A stretch of 64,000 nt of DNA, from contig NZ_NPJZ01000001.1 of assembly GCF_002245895.1 (NCBI RefSeq), positions 3,632,501 to 3,696,500 on the forward strand, read 5' to 3'. The translations under genes were made by a program, and so were the position numbers. The DNA is from Rhodococcus sp. OK302 (GTDB taxonomy: Bacteria; Actinomycetota; Actinomycetes; Mycobacteriales; Mycobacteriaceae). Within the stretch, counting starts at the first letter, position 1; each line of letters opens with the position of its first letter. Of this stretch, positions 24,811 through 33,981 are shown piece after piece. Under the pieces are notes generated by a model, which saw nothing but the letters and a program-made list of their open reading frames with translations, was not told the DNA's origin and searched no databases.

Positions 24811-26400
24811 ATGTTGGAGTCGGGGGTGGGAAATTGCGGTCCGTCAGCACCGCTGACCGGTACCGAATCCGATTGCGCCCTCATCGATCTCATCTCCGAA
24901 CTGCATTCGTGTGAAGCGAAGTTGGTGGAGCGCAAACTTGCTGCGATTGCCGAGTTTTTCACCCGCCGTAGCGCCGAGCACACGGCCTCGGGGACGTGGT
25001 CGTCCACGGCGCACGAGTTGGCGGAATCGGAGATCGGGGCGGTGTTGACGATGGGCCGCTCAGCGGCCGGGAAACTCATCGGCCTGGGTTTCGCGTTGAA
25101 GACCCGCCTGCACCGTACCCGGGAGGCGATGGCGCGCGGAGAACTGGATCTCTACCGGGTCGGGTTGATCGAATCGGCCACTGCGAATGTGTCGGATGAT
25201 TTGATCGACGATGTGGAACGCCTTGTCCTGGAACAGGTCTTGTCTCCGGCCGTGGATGGTGGGACGGGGTTGACGGGTCGCCGGTTGACCGGCGTGATCG
25301 ATCGGATTGTGGCGCGGGTGGATCCGGAGGGGATGCGGGAGCGCCGTCGCCGTGCGTTGGCGGACCGGTTTGTCGGGGTCAGTGCCATGGAGGACGGGAT
25401 GGCCCGGATCGTGGGCAGTATTCCGGCGGAGCAGGCCCGACTGTTCGACGGTCGGTTGCGGGAGTTGGCTCTGTCGGTGTGCCGGGATGATTCGCGGACG
25501 TATGAGCAGCGGCGGGCGGATGCGTTGGGTGCGTTGTTGGATGGTTCGGCGGTGTTGCCGTGTGATTGTGGCCGGGTGGATTGCGTGCAGGATCGGTCGG
25601 GGTTGGCGGTGGTGCGTCGTCCGTTGGTGGTTGTGGTGATGTCGGAGTCGACGTACAGCAACAGCAGCGACGGTGGTGACGAGCCGGCACATCTGGACGG
25701 ACACGGCGTGATCAGTGCCGAGCACGCCCGGGAGATCGCGAAGGACGCCATCGTCAAGGAAGTGCGGGTGCCGGCAGATGTAGTGCCTGAGCCTGCCTCG
25801 GATTCACTGCCGGCGTCGGCGTTCGTCTACCGCCCTGGCGCGGCATTGGATACGTGGCTACGGGCGGCGGCGGGGAGTTGTCAGTGGTTGCACTGCGACG
25901 TCCCGGCGTGGAATTGCGATCTTGATCATCTGGTGCCGTTCGATCATGCCGATCCCGCCAATGGTGGGAAAACGATCGCGTCGAATTTGTCGGCGTATTG
26001 CCGAAATCATCATCGGCTCAAGCATTCCGGCCGCTGGTTGCACACCCCGAACCTGGATCGGACGGTCAGCCTGGTTTCTGCGACGGGGCATTGTTACCGG
26101 ACCCGGGCGGCGGGATTGCTGGCGGGATCAACCGATCCGATCCCACCGGAGGGTGGGCCGGCGCGGCGGACGAGGTTGGAGAACAAGGCTGCCCGGGTTC
26201 GGGGTGAACGCCGGCGTCGGCGTGCGCTGATGGATGTTCGGGCTGAGAAGTTGGCGCGGCGGGAGCGGCGGCTGGAAGTTCGGAAGCGGACTCGGTTGTT
26301 GCAGCGGTTGATGCGGGTGCGGGCAACAGCGTCGGGACGTAAGTATGTGGTTCGTGGGCGGAGGCCGGTGGATTACGGGGATGATCCGCCACCGTTCTGA
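24811..26400 (+). CDS. DUF222/13E12-type HNH endonuclease-domain protein
   Basis: I place the start at the ATG at 24811 (529 residues) after GGTGGGGGG; the open frame to 24703 lacks family sequence. The N-terminal DUF222 domain is followed by a C-terminal HNH motif: Asp-Leu-Asp-His-Leu-Val-Pro-Phe-Asp-His near residue 371, then Asn-Leu-Ser-Ala-Tyr-Cys-Arg-Asn-His-His. These 13E12-like proteins are abundant and often duplicated in Actinobacteria; their role is not established, and mobile-element ancestry is suspected. Codons are strongly biased to G and T in the coding strand (many TTG, GTG, GCG, CGG), unlike its neighbours. Confidence 0.85.
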   Translation: MLESGVGNCGPSAPLTGTESDCALIDLISELHSCEAKLVERKLAAIAEFFTRRSAEHTASGTWSSTAHELAESEIGAVLTMGRSAAGKLIGLGFALKTRLHRTREAMARGELDLYRVGLIESATANVSDDLIDDVERLVLEQVLSPAVDGGTGLTGRRLTGVIDRIVARVDPEGMRERRRRALADRFVGVSAMEDGMARIVGSIPAEQARLFDGRLRELALSVCRDDSRTYEQRRADALGALLDGSAVLPCDCGRVDCVQDRSGLAVVRRPLVVVVMSESTYSNSSDGGDEPAHLDGHGVISAEHAREIAKDAIVKEVRVPADVVPEPASDSLPASAFVYRPGAALDTWLRAAAGSCQWLHCDVPAWNCDLDHLVPFDHADPANGGKTIASNLSAYCRNHHRLKHSGRWLHTPNLDRTVSLVSATGHCYRTRAAGLLAGSTDPIPPEGGPARRTRLENKAARVRGERRRRRALMDVRAEKLARRERRLEVRKRTRLLQRLMRVRATASGRKYVVRGRRPVDYGDDPPPF

Positions 26401-26428
26401 GTGCGACCGTTCTGAGGCCATTTATCGG

Positions 26429-26551
26429 GTGCGAGGCGATGCGGTCAAGATGATTCGGGAGATCGAGCCGACCACGATTGACGAGCATCGCGAGTCGATC
26501 CGCGATTTCCTCCTCCAGATCAACCCCGAAACCGGATACATCGGAGACTAG
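26429..26551 (+). CDS. Possible small ORF or gene remnant
   Basis: A GTG-started frame encodes about 40 residues with the protein-like segment Ile-Glu-Pro-Thr-Thr-Ile-Asp-Glu-His-Arg-Glu-Ser-Ile-Arg and an ending Asn-Pro-Glu-Thr-Gly-Tyr-Ile-Gly-Asp. In another frame, 26620-26661 reads Pro-Glu-Val-Gln-Leu-Thr-Tyr-Phe-Gly-Ile-Pro and then stops, which also looks coding. Together they may be parts of a decayed gene between the HNH and TetR genes. No family is recognised. Confidence 0.3.
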   Translation: MRGDAVKMIREIEPTTIDEHRESIRDFLLQINPETGYIGD

Positions 26552-26628
26552 CTATGGTTCGGCATGCCTGAAATTGCCGGCCGATGTCGCACCCAACCAC
26601 CGCCGTAGCGATCCACCGGAGGTCCAGC

Positions 26629-27321
26629 TCACATACTTTGGCATCCCTCATAGTCAGCGATAAATCTTGTTGTACGAGCAGCAAGTTCAGCGGTAGATCC
26701 CGTCCACCCCAGGACCCTCATGGCCGCGTCCGCGATGATGTCAGGAGACGGTGGAGTGCCGGCGCTTTCCGCCTCGACGTCCGACCTTGTGTTGATCACG
26801 GTCTCGACGAGACGGAACGGCAACTGAGCGATACCGATGTCGACATCGCGCCGTGGATCGACCTGAACCATCGCGTCCTGGGCGAACTCTGTGTAGAGGT
26901 CGAGCAATATGTTGCGTTGGGCGCGGAACGACTCGAAGCGTTCGGTTCGCAGCTCGGGCAGTAGGTACAGGGCTCCGAGGTTCCATCGCGAGGTCGCCAG
27001 TTGATGGGCGTCGAACCATGTCAGGGCGTACATGCGCAGGGTGGCAGGTTCCTCGCTCTCCGACAGTTGCTGTGCGAATGCGACGGGGGAGGTGACCGTC
27101 TCTACAAGCAGCGCCGCCAGGAGGTCTTCCTTGTTCGCGAAGTGGTGATAGAGAGATGCCTGCCTGATGCCCACCGCATCGGCGATCATCCGTGTCGATG
27201 TGGTGGTGAAACCGCCGGTGGTGAACAACTCGGCCGCCGCATCCAGGATCTCGTCGCGCGCGGTTGCTCCGGGACGCTTACGTGTCGAGAGCCTCGGACG
27301 GCCCGCTCCGGTAGTAGTCAT
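26629..27321 (-). CDS. TetR-family transcriptional regulator
   Basis: The 230-residue protein starts at the ATG at 27321 behind AAGGATG. The N-terminal helix-turn-helix reads ARDEILDAAAELFTTGGF then TRMIADAVGIRQASLYHHFANKEDLLAALL, typical of TetR. The C-terminal ligand domain is unassigned. It is divergent from the ABC importer operon, and the intergenic region holds two copies of the palindrome CTGTCA-CC-TGACAG. The regulator probably binds these, controlling itself, the ABC operon and, through a third related site at 37996, the permease/UAAP operon. Confidence 0.9.
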   Translation of the reverse strand: MTTTGAGRPRLSTRKRPGATARDEILDAAAELFTTGGFTTTSTRMIADAVGIRQASLYHHFANKEDLLAALLVETVTSPVAFAQQLSESEEPATLRMYALTWFDAHQLATSRWNLGALYLLPELRTERFESFRAQRNILLDLYTEFAQDAMVQVDPRRDVDIGIAQLPFRLVETVINTRSDVEAESAGTPPSPDIIADAAMRVLGWTGSTAELAARTTRFIADYEGCQSM

Positions 27322-27365
27322 CACACCATCCTTGCAGTCGGAGTTCGTAATTGGCGTTCTTCGGA

Positions 27366-27385
27366 TTTCTGTCACCTGACAGAAA
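27366..27385. promoter_or_regulatory. Palindromic operator copy 1
   Basis: TTTCTGTCA-CC-TGACAGAAA is a perfect nine-base inverted repeat between the divergent TetR and ABC genes, 45 bases from the TetR start. Confidence 0.65.
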
Positions 27386-27463
27386 CAGTGGTCATTCAGT
27401 ATTAACGCGGCAACACACAGCGGTTACCTCGTGGATACCTGGACGGATTTGTCGAACGGAAAA

Positions 27464-27477
27464 CTGTCACCTGACAG
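27464..27477. promoter_or_regulatory. Palindromic operator copy 2
   Basis: CTGTCA-CC-TGACAG is identical to the core of copy 1 and lies about 98 bases further toward the ABC operon. Nearby bases GGAAAA before it and GGGAAG after it are not symmetric. Confidence 0.65.
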
Positions 27478-27548
27478 GGAAGTTCGATATCGGCATTGCA
27501 ATTCCCTGTAGACCACCGCATCATCCCTTCTTCCCGCTGGAGTGGCTC

Positions 27549-29573
27549 ATGGGTAGTACCTACGCTCGTCCCCTCACGATCGAGCCCGTGAACTCGGCGT
27601 CCCTCGCCACCTCATCCCTGACCACGTCGTCCGAAACGGTCGGACCTGTAGCCGCCGTCGATAACCTGGCGGTGACATTTACGAGGGACGGAAGGTCAGT
27701 GCACGCGGTGCGTGGTGTGTCACTGCGGATCGACGCCGGCGAGATCGTCGGACTTGTTGGCGAATCCGGTTCGGGCAAAAGCGTTCTCGGTCTCTCAATG
27801 CTCGGCTTGCTGCCCGCGGCGACGGTAATTGAGGGCACAGTGCGGATCAACGGTCGCGACCTGAGGACTACTTCCGAGCGTGAACTTCGGAAGGTGCGTC
27901 GACTCGACCTCGGCGCCGTGTTCCAGGATCCGATGACCTCGCTTAACCCCACCATGAAGATCGGTCGACAGGTCGCCGAGGCAGCGGGAAGCATGGAGGA
28001 GGCCGAGAAGTTACTTGCGGCCGTGGGCATTCCGGAACCCGGCCGTCGAATGGGTAGTTATCCGAATGAGCTGTCCGGCGGATTGCGTCAACGTGTGATG
28101 ATCGCTATCGCTGTCGCCGGCCGCCCCTCGCTGATCGTCGCGGACGAACCGACCACCGCTCTCGATGTCACCGTTCAGGCTCAGGTGCTTTCGCTGTTGC
28201 GGTCGCTGCGCGACGAGGTCGGTTGTGCCATATTGCTCGTCACTCACGACCTGGGTGTCGCAGCACAGATCGCGGACCGCGTGGTGGTCATGTACGCAGG
28301 CCGAATCGCGGAGGACGGACCGACCGAAACCATTCTGTCTTTGCCGTCGCATCCGTACACCACCGGCCTGCTCCGCTCGCGCCTGTCCCTCGAGACCGTC
28401 CGCGGCCGACGCCTCGCGGCGATGCCCGGCGAGGTACCGAGTCCGGTAACTCCACTGTCGGGTTGTGCCTTCGCTCCGCGTTGCGTGGTTCGGGAACCGG
28501 AGTGCGAGAAGGCAATCCCCGAGGCGGTGTTCATCGGCCCGGCGCACCTCAGTGCCTGCGTGCGTCCTCCGGGAGTGGCTGCGGAGATTTCACAGCCACA
28601 GCCGGATTCATCGACGCCGGACCAACTACCCACGTCGACGATCGCGGAAACGGGCAGGACACTGACCGTCAAGGCGGTGTCAAAAGGATTTACGGTTGGT
28701 GGCCGTCGGGGCGGGCGATCGACCTTGCATGCGTTGCAGAAGGTTTCGCTGACCGTCGCACCGGGAGAATCCGTGGCACTGGTGGGCGAGAGCGGGTCGG
28801 GCAAGTCCACATTGCTTCGCGTGATCGCCGGACTCGAGACTCCGGATCAAGGGACAGTCGAGCTGCCGCAGGGGCATCGTCCGCAGATGGTCTTTCAGGA
28901 TTCCGGCGCATCACTGACGCCGTGGATGACCGTCGGTGAACTGATCGAGGAACGCCTACGGAATGCGCCACGCAACGAACGGCTCGGACGCTCGGACAGA
29001 CGAGCCCGAGTCATCGAAGCACTCACCCGGGTCGGGTTGCAGCCGGAAACCGCCCGCGCCCGGGCGTCGCAGCTTTCCGGCGGGCAGCGTCAGCGCGTGG
29101 CACTGGCTCGGGCGACCGTGCTGCCGCCCGCAATGCTGCTGTGCGACGAACCGACCAGTGCACTCGACGTGTCGCTGGCTGCGTCGGTGATCAATCTGAT
29201 CGGCGACCTGCGTACGACCCTCGGGATGTCAGTCCTGTTCGTGACTCACGACCTTGCGGTGGCACGCATCGTCGCCGACCGGATCGCAGTCATGTACCTC
29301 GGCCGGATCGTCGAGATTGGCACCGCCGAGGAAATTACCGGCAGCCCCAAACACCCGTACACCCAGGCGCTGATCGCGTCGATCCCGGATCTCGGGACCA
29401 CCGCTCCCCGTTTGCGCGGAGAGCCGGCAAGTCCGCTGAGCCCGCCGCCGGGCTGTGCGTTCCATCCACGGTGCCCGATCGCGGTATCAGTCTGCAGTGA
29501 TCCGGACCTGGAACTGGGACTGGCCGGTGTCGTCGGTAGTACCCATCACGTTGCCTGCACAGAGAGAAGGTGA
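27549..29573 (+). CDS. Fused double ATPase of a peptide/nickel-type ABC importer
   Basis: From the ATG at 27549 the protein is 674 residues and contains two complete ABC domains in one chain, equivalent to DppD plus DppF. Domain 1 has Walker A Gly-Glu-Ser-Gly-Ser-Gly-Lys-Ser-Val near residue 78 and signature Leu-Ser-Gly-Gly-Leu-Arg-Gln. Domain 2 has Walker A Gly-Glu-Ser-Gly-Ser-Gly-Lys-Ser-Thr near 418 and signature Leu-Ser-Gly-Gly-Gln-Arg-Gln. Each half ends in the oligopeptide-type CAFxPRC block. It energises uptake through the two permeases and the lipoprotein encoded downstream. Earlier in-frame codons lie in the operator region and are not used. Confidence 0.92.
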   Translation: MGSTYARPLTIEPVNSASLATSSLTTSSETVGPVAAVDNLAVTFTRDGRSVHAVRGVSLRIDAGEIVGLVGESGSGKSVLGLSMLGLLPAATVIEGTVRINGRDLRTTSERELRKVRRLDLGAVFQDPMTSLNPTMKIGRQVAEAAGSMEEAEKLLAAVGIPEPGRRMGSYPNELSGGLRQRVMIAIAVAGRPSLIVADEPTTALDVTVQAQVLSLLRSLRDEVGCAILLVTHDLGVAAQIADRVVVMYAGRIAEDGPTETILSLPSHPYTTGLLRSRLSLETVRGRRLAAMPGEVPSPVTPLSGCAFAPRCVVREPECEKAIPEAVFIGPAHLSACVRPPGVAAEISQPQPDSSTPDQLPTSTIAETGRTLTVKAVSKGFTVGGRRGGRSTLHALQKVSLTVAPGESVALVGESGSGKSTLLRVIAGLETPDQGTVELPQGHRPQMVFQDSGASLTPWMTVGELIEERLRNAPRNERLGRSDRRARVIEALTRVGLQPETARARASQLSGGQRQRVALARATVLPPAMLLCDEPTSALDVSLAASVINLIGDLRTTLGMSVLFVTHDLAVARIVADRIAVMYLGRIVEIGTAEEITGSPKHPYTQALIASIPDLGTTAPRLRGEPASPLSPPPGCAFHPRCPIAVSVCSDPDLELGLAGVVGSTHHVACTERR

Positions 29574-29580
29574 GATACCC

Positions 29581-30450
29581 ATGGCAGTTGTAGCATCGAC
29601 GCTTCCCGTTCGTAGGACGCGGTTTCGCACCAAACCTATTGTCGGGACACCGCTGCCGGCTATCGCGAACTACGTAGGCGCGCTGCTGCTCGTAGTGGTG
29701 ACGCTGGCGCTGGTGTGTGTTCCGCTGATCGCGCCGCACCAGCCCCTGCAACCCGTCGGGGTGCCACTCCAGCCCCCTGGCGCCGGGGGGTTCCTGATGG
29801 GTACCGACAGTATCGGCCGCGACGTGTTCAGCCGTGTCCTCTACGGCGCCCGCGCAAGCTGGTTCGCGGCACTTGTCGTCGTGGGTGCGGGGCTGATCGT
29901 CGGCGGCTTCGTGGGACTGATTGCGGGCGTTCGGGGCGGCTGGGTCGACAACGTGCTGATGCGTGTCACCGACGCGTTCCTCTCGTTGCCGGCAGCCGTT
30001 CTGGCGATCGCGGTTGTTGCCGCACTCGGTCCGGGCTTCACCCATACCTTGATTGCCGTATCGATCGTGTGGTGGCCGTTCTATGCCCGCATCGTCCGGG
30101 GCGAGGTGCGGACACTCGCGGCCCGTCCACACGTCGAGGCAGCCCGGCTGTCAGGGGTCGGGCCGGTCCGACTCGCATGGCGTCACCTACTTCCCGGTGT
30201 TTTCCCCTCGGCGATTGTTGCGGCGAGCCTCGATATCGGCACGTTGATCCTCACAGTGGCGGGTTTGTCCTTCCTCGGGCTGGGGCGATCGGCACCGTCC
30301 CCTGAACTTGGGGCTGACAGTGCCCGCAACCTCAGTTTTCTGTTGCAGCAGTGGTGGATTCCGGTGATGCCGGGCATCGCCGTGCTTGTCCTCGCGCTCG
30401 TCGGCAACATAGCCGGCGACTGTATCCGAAACCTACTCAGAGGCAGGTGA
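29581..30450 (+). CDS. ABC importer permease, DppC type
   Basis: The ATG at 29581 behind AGAAGG gives a 289-residue membrane protein with about six helices. It has the DppC-type N-terminal segment with LMGTDSIGRDVFSRVLYGAR and the EAA loop region VRTLAARPHVEAARLSGVGPVRLAWRHLLP. It pairs with the DppB-type permease encoded next. The open frame extends upstream into the ATPase gene without relevance. Confidence 0.9.
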   Translation: MAVVASTLPVRRTRFRTKPIVGTPLPAIANYVGALLLVVVTLALVCVPLIAPHQPLQPVGVPLQPPGAGGFLMGTDSIGRDVFSRVLYGARASWFAALVVVGAGLIVGGFVGLIAGVRGGWVDNVLMRVTDAFLSLPAAVLAIAVVAALGPGFTHTLIAVSIVWWPFYARIVRGEVRTLAARPHVEAARLSGVGPVRLAWRHLLPGVFPSAIVAASLDIGTLILTVAGLSFLGLGRSAPSPELGADSARNLSFLLQQWWIPVMPGIAVLVLALVGNIAGDCIRNLLRGR

Positions 30451-30455
30451 ACAAG

Positions 30456-31451
30456 ATGAGTGCACTGATCGTCAAGAGGCTGGCCGCCATGATCGCGATC
30501 CTGGTTGGTCTGAGCGCCGTCATCTTCTACCTGCAGAGTATTTCTCCACTGGACCCGGTGCACGCTCAGTTGGGCGGGCAGGCGTCGGCCGAGGCGGTCG
30601 CCCAACGCACGCACGAACTCGGGCTCGATCGCCCTGTTACCGCGCAGTTCTGGTCGTACCTGGTCGACCTGGTGCACGGTGACCTTGGGTCGTCTTACCG
30701 GACAAGAAGATCGGTGACTGAAGATTTGGGTGCCTATGCGCCGGCAACCCTGGAACTAGCCTTCTACGGCATCATGACGGCCGTTGTGCTGGCCGCATTG
30801 CTGGCGTTCGGCTCGACCCTGAAATGGCGTGGCGCAGTAGTGTTTCGAACAGTCCTGTTTGTCGGCGCGTCGACCCCGACCTTCCTGCTCGGCATCCTCG
30901 GGATCGTGATTTTCTACCAGCAGTTGGGCTGGCTGCCGGCCAGCGGCCGAACCGGGCTCACCGACGCGCCGACGGGGCCAACGGGACTGATGACCGTCGA
31001 CGGGTTGCTCAATGGCAGGCTCGATGTGACGGCAGACGGACTAAGACATCTGGTCCTCCCGGTCGTCGCTATCGCGCTGGGACCCGCCGTTGCGATCGGG
31101 CGGGTTCTCACCAGCAGCCTGGCTGCGGATCAGGCGAGTGATTACGCGCGCACCGCACGATCGAAGGGCCTGTCGGAGTGGCAGGTGCTGGTCAAGCACT
31201 CGCTACGCAACGCGATGGGCGCTGCATTGTCGATGACCGGACTCCAAATCGGTCTGATGTTTGCCGGTGTCCTCGTGGTCGAGCAGGTGTTCGGTTGGCC
31301 AGGATTGGGCCAGTACATCGCGCAGAGCATCCCGGTCGGAGACTTCCCGGCTATTGCGGGTGTGACCTTGATACTCGGTGTGGTTTACATCGTGGTCAAC
31401 ACATTGGTCGACATTGCACAGGCGAAGGCAGACCCGCGGATTGCCGCGTGA
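30456..31451 (+). CDS. ABC importer permease, DppB type
   Basis: The ATG at 30456 gives a 331-residue membrane protein with the DppB N-terminal helix (VKRLAAMIAILVGLSAVIFYL), the DPVHAQLGG periplasmic region, HGDLGSSYRTRRSV, and the EAA loop DYARTARSKGLSEWQVLVKHSLRNA. The family-typical ending GVVYIVVNTLVDIAQAKADPRI is present. It is five bases downstream of the DppC-type gene. Confidence 0.9.
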   Translation: MSALIVKRLAAMIAILVGLSAVIFYLQSISPLDPVHAQLGGQASAEAVAQRTHELGLDRPVTAQFWSYLVDLVHGDLGSSYRTRRSVTEDLGAYAPATLELAFYGIMTAVVLAALLAFGSTLKWRGAVVFRTVLFVGASTPTFLLGILGIVIFYQQLGWLPASGRTGLTDAPTGPTGLMTVDGLLNGRLDVTADGLRHLVLPVVAIALGPAVAIGRVLTSSLAADQASDYARTARSKGLSEWQVLVKHSLRNAMGAALSMTGLQIGLMFAGVLVVEQVFGWPGLGQYIAQSIPVGDFPAIAGVTLILGVVYIVVNTLVDIAQAKADPRIAA

Positions 31452-31549
31452 ATTCGATTCGCCACCAAAACTTTCCGAAATCCCAGTTCGCCGGACACGA
31501 GCGCGAACATCGGTCCGCCGGTGATCATCGCGAGAACAGGAATATCTCC

Positions 31550-33169
31550 ATGAACCTGAAATCAGGTATCTCGACAGCGAAGCGACGTAGCATCGCCGCG
31601 GTCGCGGTTATCAGCGCGGTGGCTCTTACCGCGGCGGGCTGCGGGGGATCCTCGGGCTCGGCCACCGCAAGTAAGCCTTCGACAGACCACGTCCTGCGAC
31701 TGTCGTTCCTTCAAGATCCGGGCCAGCCACCGGATCCGGATATCTTCTACTCGGGCCAAGGATTGGTGCTCACGCAGAACACGTACGAGGGACTGCTCCG
31801 GTACAAGCCGGGAACCGAGACCCCCACACTGGAGCCACTTCTCGCCACGGAGTGGACTGCGTCGCCGGACAACAAGGTGTTCACCTTCGCGCTGCGTGAG
31901 GGCGTGACATTCCATGACGGGACTCCGTTCACCTCGGCAGCTATCAAGACATCCTTCGATCGTCGACTCGCGGTGAATCAGGGTCCGGCCTACATGGTCA
32001 GTGATGTCGAGTCGGTCACCACCGACGGCGACTTCGCGGCGACTATCACACTGACGGAACCGAATTCGGCGTTTCTCGCCTACCTGGCGTCGCCGTACGG
32101 ACCGCGCATGATGAGTCCGACGGCGCTTGCCGCGAATGCCGGCACCGACAACGCTCAGACCTATCTGACCACCAATGACGTCGGAACCGGCCCGTACTCG
32201 TTGGACCGCGCCGAAGTTGGTTCGCACTACTCACTCGCTGCCTATGACGGGTACTGGGGCGAAAAGCCGTACTTCACGCAGGTAGAACTGCCAGTAATCA
32301 CCGATGCGTCCTCGCAGCAATTGCAGTTCAACAACGGGGAACTCGACGCAATCACCTACGGTGTGCCCAGCTCCGCAGTGCAGTCCTACATTGACGGCGG
32401 AGTGTTCTCCACGCAGAGTCTGCCGACGATGATGTCGGACTACATGTACGTGAACCCGAACAAGGGAATGTTCACCGATCAGGCCGTGCGCCGGGCCTTC
32501 TTGCAATCGGTCGACACCGACGCCCTGGCCAAGCAGGCTTACTTCGGTCGCGGTGAAGCCGCGGAACAGGTCTACCCGCCGAACATGATGGCTGCGGAGT
32601 TCGCGCAGCAGAACATCACCCACGATCCGACCGTGCTGGAGAACTTGGTGTCGTCGATGCCCGCCGACAAGAAGTCGATAGTCATCGGTTACGACTCGAG
32701 TTCGTCGGATAATCAGTTGGCCGCAAACCTTTTGTCGGCGAACCTGTCTCAGATCGGGGTGACCGCCAGCGTGCAGAGCTTCCCGACAGCACAGATCTTC
32801 GAGTGGGCAGGCGACCCCGGAGCGGGTCCGGACGTACTGCTGAACCTCGGCTGGCCGGACGCGCCGCCGCCCTACACCTGGGGACATATCTCCTTTGACC
32901 AGGGCGCGGGTCTGAATTACCTCAACTGTTCGTCGCCGGAGGTCTCGGCGCTCCTCGCCGAGGGGCTGACCACCGGTTCAGACCAGACCTTCTCCGACGC
33001 GGCCGTCAAGGCCTCGGAGACCGGGTGCTGGATGAACCTGGTCGACGTATCGGACTTCATCGTCGCGCAGCCGTGGTTGAAGGGCATCGAGGAATCGCAC
33101 ATGGTGTCGGCCCCGACATCACTCAACTTCGCGACCCTCACGGTCGACAATGCAGGAGCAAACAAATGA
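31550..33169 (+). CDS. Solute-binding lipoprotein of the ABC importer (SBP family 5)
   Basis: The ATG at 31550 gives 539 residues with a lipoprotein signal: basic N-terminus, hydrophobic stretch, and lipobox Leu-Thr-Ala-Ala-Gly-Cys ending near residue 33. The mature part has the SBP_bac_5 pattern (LEPLLATEWTASPDNKVFTFALREGVTFHDGTPF; later VRRAFLQSVDTDALAKQAYFGRGEAAEQVYPP). Family 5 proteins bind peptides, opines, nickel chelates or glycosides; the ligand is not predictable. A 98-base gap after the permease gene has no clear hairpin. It overlaps the next gene by four bases, tying uptake to the downstream enzymes. Confidence 0.9.
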   Translation: MNLKSGISTAKRRSIAAVAVISAVALTAAGCGGSSGSATASKPSTDHVLRLSFLQDPGQPPDPDIFYSGQGLVLTQNTYEGLLRYKPGTETPTLEPLLATEWTASPDNKVFTFALREGVTFHDGTPFTSAAIKTSFDRRLAVNQGPAYMVSDVESVTTDGDFAATITLTEPNSAFLAYLASPYGPRMMSPTALAANAGTDNAQTYLTTNDVGTGPYSLDRAEVGSHYSLAAYDGYWGEKPYFTQVELPVITDASSQQLQFNNGELDAITYGVPSSAVQSYIDGGVFSTQSLPTMMSDYMYVNPNKGMFTDQAVRRAFLQSVDTDALAKQAYFGRGEAAEQVYPPNMMAAEFAQQNITHDPTVLENLVSSMPADKKSIVIGYDSSSSDNQLAANLLSANLSQIGVTASVQSFPTAQIFEWAGDPGAGPDVLLNLGWPDAPPPYTWGHISFDQGAGLNYLNCSSPEVSALLAEGLTTGSDQTFSDAAVKASETGCWMNLVDVSDFIVAQPWLKGIEESHMVSAPTSLNFATLTVDNAGANK

Positions 33170-33981
33170 GTGGATTGGTTCAGAAGATCGTATTGCTGAC
33201 GCTGGGCTGGGAAGACCTGCCCAAGTCGATCTCCGTCTACGGCTCGCCGCCCGAGCAGCGACTGATGGAGCCGACACCCGGAATCCTGGTCCAACTCGGA
33301 GACAGATCCTGGGTCATGCTCGACACCGGCTTCAACGTGGCGCTGGTGCGGGATCCGGCACTCTACGAGCGGTTCTATCCAGATCCGGCCTACAAACCCG
33401 TCCTTCCGTCGGACTCGGGTGAGCCGATTCTCGACGCGTTGGCTGCGGTCGGTGTCGCGCTCGAGGACATCTCTGCCGTCGCGGTCAGTCACCTTCACCA
33501 CGATCACGCGGGTGGTATCAAGTTGTTCGCGGGTCGCGTTCCGATCCACGTGCAGCGCCCCGAGTTCGAGTACGGCATGTCGAATCATCCACAGCCCGAA
33601 CGAGAAGCGACCGCGCGCATCGACTTCGATGATCCCCGCATCGACTGGCGGCTCGCCGACGGCGAGTTCGAGATCGCTCCCGGTCTCACCGCAATCCCGA
33701 CCTACGGGCATACCGTCGGCCACCAGAGTTTCATGGTCGAGTTGGACCCGTCGGTGGGCGGCGGCGGATATGTGTTCGCGTTCGACGCGGCCGATCTCAC
33801 CGAGAACATCGAAAAGGAGGTGCCGCTCGGTGGTTTCGTCGGCGACGACCCGGAGATCACCCTGCCAGCGATCCGTAAGCTGAAGGCGCTGGCCGCCGAG
33901 CGCGGGTACCGGTTGGTTCCCGGTCACGACCCCGATGTCTGGCCGGTGCTCACTGCGGAACTCGAGGGGCGGTTCGGATGA
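33166..33981 (+). CDS. Metallo-beta-lactamase-fold hydrolase (AHL-lactonase-like)
   Basis: The ATG overlaps the binding-protein stop and gives 271 residues. The metal motif is Ser-His-Leu-His-His-Asp-His-Ala-Gly-Gly near residues 107-115, followed by Tyr-Gly-His-Thr-Val-Gly-His (third His), an Ala-Phe-Asp-Ala-Ala-Asp (bridging Asp) and a C-terminal Pro-Gly-His-Asp. This dinuclear zinc site is shared with AttM/AiiA-type N-acyl homoserine lactonases and other small lactonases. Coupling to an importer suggests the natural substrate is an imported lactone, lactam or ester rather than necessarily a quorum signal; this is inference. Confidence 0.85.
   Translation: MSGLVQKIVLLTLGWEDLPKSISVYGSPPEQRLMEPTPGILVQLGDRSWVMLDTGFNVALVRDPALYERFYPDPAYKPVLPSDSGEPILDALAAVGVALEDISAVAVSHLHHDHAGGIKLFAGRVPIHVQRPEFEYGMSNHPQPEREATARIDFDDPRIDWRLADGEFEIAPGLTAIPTYGHTVGHQSFMVELDPSVGGGGYVFAFDAADLTENIEKEVPLGGFVGDDPEITLPAIRKLKALAAERGYRLVPGHDPDVWPVLTAELEGRFG

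Noticed and set aside
27351..27548. Longer ABC ATPase starting at 27351
   Set aside because: This extension would run through both operator palindromes and encodes non-family sequence; the ATG at 27549 is followed directly by normal ABC sequence.
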